NCBI GenBank assembly: GCA_025454075.1
Contig: JALOPD010000153.1
Span: 1-8,352 of the forward strand
Length of the DNA: 8,352 bases
Reading direction: 5' to 3'
From: Desulfobacterales bacterium
GTDB lineage: Bacteria; Desulfobacterota; Desulfobacteria; Desulfobacterales; UBA2174_A
Made by a program: the position numbers and the translations under genes. The notes beneath the pieces are model-generated. The model was not told the DNA's origin. It searched no databases and saw nothing but the letters and a program-made list of their open reading frames with translations. Every line of letters begins with the position of its first letter. The first letter of the stretch is position 1. Positions 1 to 5,091 of this stretch are shown here, in pieces.

Positions 1-671
1 GCTCCGGCCCGATGCGGGTGGTCTCCGGTCCGATCGGGCGCGAGCGGGTGCATTACGTAGCTCCCCGTGCGGCGCGCCTCGAAGCGGAGATGTCCGCCTT
101 TCTGAGCCGGTTCAACCGCGGTGCCATGCTCGACCCAGTTCTGAAGGCGGCGCTGGCCCACTTGTGGTTCGTCACCATCCATCCCTTCGATGACGGCAAC
201 GGGCGCATTGCGCGCGCCATAGCCGACATGGCGCTCGCGAGCTCGGAACAAAGCGCCCAGCGCTTCTACAGCATGTCCGCCCAGATCCGGCTGGAGCGCA
301 GCGCTTACTACAACGTGCTGGAGGCCACTCAGAAGGGAGATCTCGATATCACCGCGTGGCTGGAATGGTTTCTGGGCTGCCTCGACCGCGCGATAGAAGG
401 AGCGGAGAACGCTCTCTCCGGAGTCCTGCACAAGGCCCGCTTCTGGGAAGCGCTAAAGAACCAGCCGCTCAATGAACGCCAGCGCAAGGTCATCAATCGC
501 ATGCTGGACGGCATCGAGGGCAAGCTCACCTCGTCCAAATGGGCGGCGCTTACGAAGTCATCGCCCGACACGGCCCTGCGCGACATCACCGATCTGGTCA
601 AGCGCGGCATCCTCGTCCGAGACGCCGGCGGCGGCCGCAGCACGAGTTACTCGCTGGCCGTGGTGGAATAA
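1..671 (+). CDS. Fic family protein (AMPylator-like), 5'-truncated by window edge
   Basis: The frame is open to the left edge (in-frame codons precede the first ATG at 12), so this is the C-terminal part of a larger gene, not one starting at 12. The canonical Fic active-site motif HPFDDGNGRIAR lies at nt 180-215: its His is the catalytic base, Asp and the GNGR loop bind metal and the ATP phosphates, and the last Arg completes the site, so the core looks intact. Fic enzymes transfer AMP, or other phosphate-containing groups, to hydroxyl side chains of target proteins. The last ~70 residues (from about nt 465, NERQRKVINRML...DTALRDITDLVKRGIL) read as a winged helix-turn-helix, the usual tail of the long Fic proteins with an N-terminal DUF4172-type domain. 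That N-terminus, where the inhibitory helix would sit, is outside the window, so auto-inhibition cannot be judged. The gene lies 15 nt upstream of the next one and probably shares its transcript. Family assignment is firm; target and role are unknown. Confidence 0.93.
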   Translation, partial: SGPMRVVSGPIGRERVHYVAPRAARLEAEMSAFLSRFNRGAMLDPVLKAALAHLWFVTIHPFDDGNGRIARAIADMALASSEQSAQRFYSMSAQIRLERSAYYNVLEATQKGDLDITAWLEWFLGCLDRAIEGAENALSGVLHKARFWEALKNQPLNERQRKVINRMLDGIEGKLTSSKWAALTKSSPDTALRDITDLVKRGILVRDAGGGRSTSYSLAVVE

Positions 672-674
672 ATC

Positions 675-680
675 AAGGAC
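675..680 (+). promoter_or_regulatory. Ribosome binding site for the nucleotidyltransferase-like gene
   Basis: AAGGAC lies 6 nt before the ATG at 687, inside the 15-nt gap after the Fic stop codon. It supports the chosen start and translation from a shared mRNA. Confidence 0.6.
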
Positions 681-686
681 CACAAT

Positions 687-1217
687 ATGACCCCAAAGCA
701 GTTTTTTGAATGGCAGACGGCAGGTGGCACAGACGATGTCATGCGCTTGGTCGATTGTCTGGAGCGAGCAGATATCGCGTGGTGCGCAATTGGAGGTATA
801 GCTGTTAACCACTGGGCGGCGGAAGCCATGGTCACTCAAGATGTCGATTTCGTTGTTGCGGCAGAATCAGTTGAACACGCCACAAGGCTTCTCGAGGAAG
901 CCGGATTCAGATCCGAACGTTTTCCATGGTCCATCAATTTTCGCGGTCGCTCCAAAGTCAGTATCCAATTGAGCACGGAAGACTTCTATAAAGACTTCCC
1001 GAGCCGGTCCGTTCCGGCGGACATACACGGAATTCTCATGCGGGTAACCCCTCTGGAAGACACCCTGCGTGGAAAGATCAAAGCATGGCGCGATACGGAA
1101 AGAAGACAAAGCAAGAAACTCAAAAATCTTGGCGACATTGCCCGTTTGATAGAAAGCCACCCGCACTTATGGGACCTGCTTGATCAGGATTTGAAGGAGA
1201 TCATACATAAGCCGTAA
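687..1217 (+). CDS. Nucleotidyltransferase-fold protein (AbiEii/MNT-like), 176 aa
   Basis: Residues 35-57 hold the nucleotidyltransferase signature: a G36-G37 turn followed by a helix (AVNHW) and then T-Q-D52-V-D54-F, the metal-binding DxD of the DNA polymerase beta-like superfamily. The layout (GG, about 15 residues, DxD, short helical C-terminus) matches the many small stand-alone proteins annotated as nucleotidyl transferase AbiEii or MNT type. Some of these are toxins or antitoxins that transfer nucleotides to tRNA or proteins. The third acidic residue of the fold is not obvious: the following strand reads KVSIQLST, so catalysis is uncertain. The ATG at 687 has an SD site 6 nt upstream. 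The gene sits directly behind a Fic gene, another nucleotide-transferring family, but I know of no established pairing. G+C is about 50 % in a sampled line, against 60 % or more in neighbours, suggesting recent transfer. The last 16 codons are duplicated downstream (1465-1513). Fold is fairly sure; function is open. Confidence 0.8.
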   Translation: MTPKQFFEWQTAGGTDDVMRLVDCLERADIAWCAIGGIAVNHWAAEAMVTQDVDFVVAAESVEHATRLLEEAGFRSERFPWSINFRGRSKVSIQLSTEDFYKDFPSRSVPADIHGILMRVTPLEDTLRGKIKAWRDTERRQSKKLKNLGDIARLIESHPHLWDLLDQDLKEIIHKP

Positions 1218-1276
1218 CTGCAGATGCAGCGCCGAACATTAGATGGAGCTGATAATCACTAATCGAGATTTGACCC
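1169..1276 (+). repeat. Direct repeat copy 1 (3' end of nucleotidyltransferase gene plus flank)
   Basis: These 108 bp recur at 1465-1572, offset 296, without indels and with nine mismatches by my count (about 92 % identity). The first 38 bp and the last 26 bp are identical; all differences fall between 1207 and 1250. Copy 1 covers the final codons (WDLLDQDLKEIIHKP, stop) and 59 bp after the stop. Confidence 0.9.
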
Positions 1277-1308
1277 TCTTTTCCCTCATTGACCCCCTTT
1301 TCCCTCAC
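1271..1308 (+). repeat. 19-bp tandem repeat, two units (TGACCC..TTTTCCCTCA type)
   Basis: Units at 1271-1289 and 1290-1308 differ at only two positions. Together with the 17-bp tandem repeat at 1425-1458 and hairpins between them (for example CCTCACA at about 1303 facing TGTGAGG near 1340), they make the spacer between the two 108-bp copies resemble a composite REP-like intergenic element. Such elements are often mobilised by RAYT/IS200-like transposases, but none is present here. Confidence 0.7.
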
Positions 1309-1424
1309 AGATGCTCGCAAATGCATTTCGAATGCGACGTTGTGAGGCCCCTCATGCCGGCAAAGGGGATTGTGAGGGACCTGCCTCGTTTTCTCCGATT
1401 ACTTGAAACCGGAAAACCGAGGAA

Positions 1425-1458
1425 CGCCCCCTATTTCCGTCCGCCCCCTATTTCCGTC
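1425..1458 (+). repeat. 17-bp tandem repeat, two units (CGCCCCCTATTTCCGTC)
   Basis: Two identical units lie head-to-tail at 1425-1441 and 1442-1458, immediately before copy 2 of the 108-bp direct repeat. The reverse complement begins GACGGAAATAGGGGG, a style of dispersed short repeat I recall from Desulfobacterota intergenic regions (from memory, not checked). Confidence 0.85.
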
Positions 1459-1464
1459 CCAACC

Positions 1465-1572
1465 ATGGGACCTGCTTGATCAGGATTTGAAGGAGATCAT
1501 ACTCGAGCCGTAGCTGTAGATGCAGCGCCGAACACCAGCTGGAGCCGATAATCACTAATCGAGATTTGACCC
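1465..1572 (+). repeat. Direct repeat copy 2, with remnant of a second nucleotidyltransferase C-terminus
   Basis: This is the second copy of the 108-bp repeat. Read in the frame of the gene at 687-1217 it gives WDLLDQDLKEIILEP and then a TAG stop, so it is the severed tail of a near-identical paralogue or a duplicated end of the neighbouring gene. No upstream part of that gene is present: the homology stops at 1465, next to the 17-bp tandem repeat. Confidence 0.85.
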
Positions 1573-2056
1573 CTTTTTTCTTTTCTTTGGCGCAAACCGG
1601 CTTGCCAGGCGAATGTTCATACCCAAGATGGACCCTCCTCTTACGACATCGTTCGATTCAGGATGCGAACCCGTTTATCGGGACATAAGCCATTGGAGTT
1701 GAATAAATTCTGTTTGTTGACAGCCGGTTAAGGCAATGCTTATGCTACTGTCGGGTCATGAGCCCGTGAACGGAGCAGCGTTTCGTAACGGGGCGGACGG
1801 GCGGCCAGACAGTCACCCGAATTTCGAACCGGGTTCTGAAAATCACGTATCAGGCCGTCGGCCAATGCGCACGGAGGCCTGGAAAGCGCAGCCTATTCGC
1901 CATTCAATCAGCCGTGCAATGAAGGATTGCAGCCTGAGACGCGCGATCTTCAACATCCCGCCAAAGGAAGCCTCTGCTCCCTGACAGCTATCCCGACGCC
2001 GGCAGGCGCGGTTAAACGAATTCCGCTCTTTTGCCCGCGTTCGATCTGCTGACCGC
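1573..2056. other. About 480 bp without a convincing gene
   Basis: After a T-rich run this stretch holds one strong promoter-like sequence (1717-1746) and several short inverted repeats, for example CGTT/AACG at 1779-1790 and ACCCG/CGGGT at 1815-1834. An ATG-initiated 82-codon frame at 1736-1984 starts inside the promoter spacer and has no recognisable content. The opposite strand between about 1980 and 1843 gives a fairly protein-like short reading ending in a stop, but it has no start of its own and I do not call it. The stretch could be a long leader of the gene at 2072, a small RNA, or decayed sequence. Confidence 0.5.
1717..1746 (+). promoter_or_regulatory. Sigma70-type promoter candidate
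   Basis: A perfect TTGACA (1717-1722) is followed after 18 nt by TATGCT (1741-1746, four of six matches to TATAAT). It sits in a locally A/T-rich stretch on the strand of the zinc-module operon. Transcription would begin near 1753, about 320 nt before the GTG start at 2072, leaving a long leader or a separate small transcript. Confidence 0.5.
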
Positions 2057-2057
2057 T

Positions 2058-2065
2058 GAGAGGAG
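2058..2065 (+). promoter_or_regulatory. Strong ribosome binding site deciding a GTG start
   Basis: GAGAGGAG ends 6 nt before the GTG at 2072. This near-ideal spacing selects GTG 2072 as the start of the zinc-module gene. Confidence 0.75.
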
Positions 2066-2071
2066 CGCACC

Positions 2072-3178
2072 GTGGGAATCAAGGATCTGTTCAATAAAGG
2101 CAAGTGCCTCGTCGGGCTGCACCAGGGCGAGTGGCGTGCCCCCTCCCCGATCGGCTGCACCTTCATTCGCGTCTGCGAGCGCTGCGGTGCCGAACACCAG
2201 AAAGTCGAACACCTCTGGGGCGAATGGGACTTCGTGGCGGACGGCGCATGCGACCAAAGCCGCAGCTGCGGCCGGTGCCGAAACCAGGAAGAGCGTGTGA
2301 GCCACGCCTGGGCGGAGCCGGAATACACCGCGGAGGGCAGGTGCGAGCGCCGCCAGGTGTGCGAGCGTTGCCGGGCGGAACAGCCGTCACCGCCGGCGCA
2401 CGTCATGAACCAATGGCGATACACGGCCGCAGACGAGTGTACGCAGCTGGAACATTGCAGCCGATGCCGGTCGCCGGGGACAACGCGGCGTGTCGAGCAC
2501 CACTGGGGCGACTGGCAGCACAGCAATGCGCATAACGGGCCCGTGCGCGTCTGTCGCCGCTGCGGAGAGCTGCAGGCACGCGCGACGCCGACTCCCGCCG
2601 GCCAGACGCCGGCACCGGCCGGCACGGGCAACCAGTCTCGGCAGGAGATGTTCGATGCCCTGAAGCCCAAGATGCAGCAAGTGGCCGAGTCGACCGCTGC
2701 GCTCGGGCGGATCTTCGGCGCGGTCGGGGACAACTCCTCGCCTCAACCCACTCAAAGCGTCGAGAGCGGAGCGGTGAGGTCGCGCCCGACGCCCCCCACG
2801 TTCACGGAGGAGGATGTCGCCGACCTGCTGGCGCGCGCCGAAGCTGCTCAAGGCGCCCGTCGGCTGCCGTCACGCGACGGTCGTCTCGTGGGCCACTGGC
2901 TCTATACCGACGCCATGTCGAGCGGCGGCTTCAGCCTCGTAACCGACTCCCATCTCGTGATCGAGGATGGAGGCCGGTTTGCCAGCTGGTCGCACTCGGC
3001 GAGCGGCATAGGAGAAACCCGTACAGAACCGGAAGGCGGCACGTGGGAGACGCGCGGTGCGACGCTCGTGCTGACTTATGATGACGGCAACGAAAGCCAG
3101 CAAGCCTTCGAACTGCACGCGGATCAATTGTTCTTCCCGCAGTCGGGCTCCCGGCGGCTCTGGGAACGGGTGCGATGA
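2072..3178 (+). CDS. Multi-module zinc-ribbon-like repeat protein with lipocalin-like C-terminus, 368 aa
   Basis: I do not recognise a named family. Residues 12-170 contain five repeats at a 30-33 residue pitch. The ideal unit is H-x-W-x2-W-x7-C-x5-C-x2-C, with His at 17, 47, 78, 110 and 143 and the closing C-x2-C at 35/38, 66/69, 97/100, 129/132 and 161/164. The preceding Cys is at 29, 60, 91 and 123; the fifth module lacks it (Asn155 there). His plus three Cys per unit suggests one zinc ion each. Residues about 171-200 are a Pro/Ala/Thr-rich linker, 200-265 mostly helical and polar, and 270-368 a beta-rich domain (LVGHW at 272-276, G-G-T-W-E-T-R-G-A-T-L-V-L, closing RLWERVR) that resembles small lipocalin-like domains. 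No signal peptide or membrane segment is seen, so it is cytoplasmic. The stop overlaps the next start by 4 nt (ATGA), implying translational coupling, and the next protein begins with one copy of the same module. A sensing or scaffold role for the partner effector is inference. Confidence 0.85.
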   Translation: MGIKDLFNKGKCLVGLHQGEWRAPSPIGCTFIRVCERCGAEHQKVEHLWGEWDFVADGACDQSRSCGRCRNQEERVSHAWAEPEYTAEGRCERRQVCERCRAEQPSPPAHVMNQWRYTAADECTQLEHCSRCRSPGTTRRVEHHWGDWQHSNAHNGPVRVCRRCGELQARATPTPAGQTPAPAGTGNQSRQEMFDALKPKMQQVAESTAALGRIFGAVGDNSSPQPTQSVESGAVRSRPTPPTFTEEDVADLLARAEAAQGARRLPSRDGRLVGHWLYTDAMSSGGFSLVTDSHLVIEDGGRFASWSHSASGIGETRTEPEGGTWETRGATLVLTYDDGNESQQAFELHADQLFFPQSGSRRLWERVR

Positions 3179-4992
3179 TGGACACCCCGCACCGCACGCC
3201 TTGTCTCTCCGGCCAGTCGCACGCCTGGGGCGAGTGGTACTACAGCGAGGCCCAGGCGGGCGCCGTGCGCCGCTGCGGCCGCTGTGGGGTGATCGCGGCA
3301 AAAGGAGGGCCGGTCGTCGGACAGGTCCCCGGCGCCGGATACGGCCCGGAAGTCGCAGGCGCTCGGGAGGGCGGCACCGACCTGGCGGGCCCTTCGCACA
3401 GCGGCCGCCGGGAAGACATGTCCGCCGATCTGCAGCAGGTTTTCGAGGACCAGCGGCGCGAAGGCCGTTTCGACAGCGCACGCGAGCAGGCCCTGGGCAG
3501 CCTAATGGAGCGCCTGGACCAGGTGATCCGGGGCATTGCGGCGCTCGATCAGGAAGCGGACCCGCAGGGCGCGGAGCTCTCGACACGCAAAGCGCGTCTT
3601 GCCGCCAAGACGAAGCAGAAACACGATCTTCTGCGTCTAATCGACGAAATCCGCCCGATGGTGCGCGAGAAGCGGGCCGACTCGCCGCTATCGGGCGACA
3701 CGCGCCGGTCGCGGTTGGTGCGGTTGCTCTCCGGCGTACATGAGCGGCTGATGGGGTCGCTGACCGCGGCTGCAGCTGCGGGAGCGGAGTCGATGCGCGA
3801 CGCCCTGGCGCAGCTCTATGGCCGGCTCACCGGTCTCACCAACCGCATCCGGCAGCATGAGGGCGACGATGCGTGGCTCGTCAACATCGAGCGCGACAGC
3901 CTGCGAAGCCTGATGAACGACTGGCGCGAGGTCGAGCGGTCTGGCCACGCCATGGCGGCCCGCCCGATGTGGTCGGGCCCGTCCATACGAGTCGATGTGA
4001 ACTTCATTCAATTCGCCGGCCCGTCCGCAAGCCGCCACGTTCTCGAACGCGCGGCCGCGGCGATCGGCCTGGAGGTATCCGCCCTCTTCCAGCCCGGTGT
4101 GGATCCGGCCCAGGCTGGATGGAAGGACGCCCAGCGGGCGGGCATCGCTGTCTTCGACCTGGCCGAACGCGATCCGCAGGTGTACTACCAGCTCGGGCAG
4201 GCCTACGCCCTCGGCAGGGAGCTGCTGCTCATCTGCCGCGAAGGCGTAACGGTGCCGTTCGACGTGGCCCAGCGCCTGGTGATCTACCGGGACGAGGCCG
4301 GACTCGAGCAAACCCTTCCGGCTGCGCTAGACGCCGTGCTCTACGGCAGCCAGATCTCCAGCACGCCCGGCTCGGCACCGGCGACGCTCGAGGCGTGCCG
4401 GCGCATCGTTTCCGGTGCCGGCGGCGCGCCGGGGCGCGGTGTCATCGGCGTCGCCCTGGGGCAAATGCAGGACGCCTGCCACGATCCCGTGGCGTTTCTC
4501 ACGGCCCTGAATCAGTTGCTGAGCCAGCATGGCGATTCGTCCGCGCGCCTTCTGCTGCCACGCTGGCCGCCGCGTTACCCCGATCCCGATCGGCCGCGCG
4601 GCTTCGTGGTCATGCCTTTCGACCCGCGGCTGGCCACGACGCAGGCGGTCTATCGCGACTTGAACGCCCGCCTGTCGCAGACCGGTCTCGAGGTGGTGCG
4701 CGGCGACGTGGCCGACGGCCAGGACATCATCGAATCGATCTGGGAGGAAACCGCCCGCGCCGACCAGGTGATCGTCGATCTGACCGGCTTCAACCTCAAC
4801 GTGTGCCTGGAGCTGGGGATGGCCGACACGCTGGGCCGGCCCACCCTGCTTACCGGGGAACGGGGCACCGAGCAAGCGCTGTTTCCGGCGATCGCCAAGC
4901 GCCGCTGCCACACCTATGGCTCCGACTACGCCAAAACCACCGAGTTCCTCGACGGCATCGAACGTTGGAGCCGGCGGATGCGTGCCCAATGA
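3175..4992 (+). CDS. Zinc-module protein with tandem nucleoside deoxyribosyltransferase/TIR-like domains, 605 aa
   Basis: Residues 10-38 (C10, H16-A-W-G-E-W21, C34-x2-C37) repeat the module of the upstream protein. Residues about 80-262 are helical and charged, with coiled-coil character. Two related alpha/beta domains follow. Domain 1 (about 271-390) has AVFDLAERDPQVYYQLGQA around D328 and Q339, then LLLIC and a PFDV...VIYRDE segment. Domain 2 (about 475-600) begins GFVVMPFDP and holds DLTGFNLNVCLELG, with D535, N542 and E546. The pattern beta-strand, MPF, then DLT-x2-N-x-N-V-x2-E-L-G is typical of the nucleoside 2-deoxyribosyltransferase/TIR-like superfamily. There the Glu attacks or positions the N-glycosidic bond, and members in immune systems degrade NAD+ or nucleotides. 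Domain 2 therefore looks catalytic, while domain 1 has Gln in that place. The ATG at 3175 overlaps the upstream stop; an adjacent ATG at 3178 is equally possible. Likely a cytoplasmic effector paired with its upstream neighbour. Substrate is unknown. Confidence 0.85.
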   Translation: MMDTPHRTPCLSGQSHAWGEWYYSEAQAGAVRRCGRCGVIAAKGGPVVGQVPGAGYGPEVAGAREGGTDLAGPSHSGRREDMSADLQQVFEDQRREGRFDSAREQALGSLMERLDQVIRGIAALDQEADPQGAELSTRKARLAAKTKQKHDLLRLIDEIRPMVREKRADSPLSGDTRRSRLVRLLSGVHERLMGSLTAAAAAGAESMRDALAQLYGRLTGLTNRIRQHEGDDAWLVNIERDSLRSLMNDWREVERSGHAMAARPMWSGPSIRVDVNFIQFAGPSASRHVLERAAAAIGLEVSALFQPGVDPAQAGWKDAQRAGIAVFDLAERDPQVYYQLGQAYALGRELLLICREGVTVPFDVAQRLVIYRDEAGLEQTLPAALDAVLYGSQISSTPGSAPATLEACRRIVSGAGGAPGRGVIGVALGQMQDACHDPVAFLTALNQLLSQHGDSSARLLLPRWPPRYPDPDRPRGFVVMPFDPRLATTQAVYRDLNARLSQTGLEVVRGDVADGQDIIESIWEETARADQVIVDLTGFNLNVCLELGMADTLGRPTLLTGERGTEQALFPAIAKRRCHTYGSDYAKTTEFLDGIERWSRRMRAQ

Positions 4993-4995
4993 CCC

Positions 4996-5010
4996 GGAGA
5001 TGACTTCTCC
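4996..5010 (+). terminator. Weak hairpin after the zinc-module operon
   Basis: GGAGA (4996-5000) pairs with TCTCC (5006-5010) across a 5-nt loop, 3 nt after the stop codon. There is no T-tract, so it is at most a weak or Rho-assisted terminator. The rest of the 99-bp gap before ade shows no clear promoter or purine riboswitch. Confidence 0.2.
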
Positions 5011-5091
5011 ACCGGCGTGCGAGACCCGGCATGGATCGACCGTTTCCGCACCGGATCATCGGCCGGCAACCATCGGCAACAGTGAGTGACC

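Noticed and set aside
1271..1458. CRISPR array
   Set aside because: The tandem units are directly adjacent, only two each, with no spacers.
1243..1479. 78-codon plus-strand reading frame
   Set aside because: It runs through tandem repeats and the duplicated block in the wrong frame; composition is that of a repeat, not a protein.
1810..1845. T-arm-like GGTTCGAA sequence on the minus strand, possible tRNA end or attachment site
   Set aside because: The stem does not pair in tRNA register and no acceptor, D or anticodon arm can be assembled around it.
1843..1980. Protein-like minus-strand stretch before a stop codon
   Set aside because: It reads plausibly (LRLQSFIARLIEWRIG) but has no start codon context of its own, and its frame upstream overlaps the zinc-module gene antisense. 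At most a decayed remnant.
1736..1984. 82-codon plus-strand reading frame
   Set aside because: It starts inside the spacer of a promoter-like sequence, has no ribosome binding site and no recognisable protein pattern.
4993..5091. Purine riboswitch or own promoter for ade
   Set aside because: I found neither the purine aptamer core nor a credible -35/-10 pair in this 99-bp gap.
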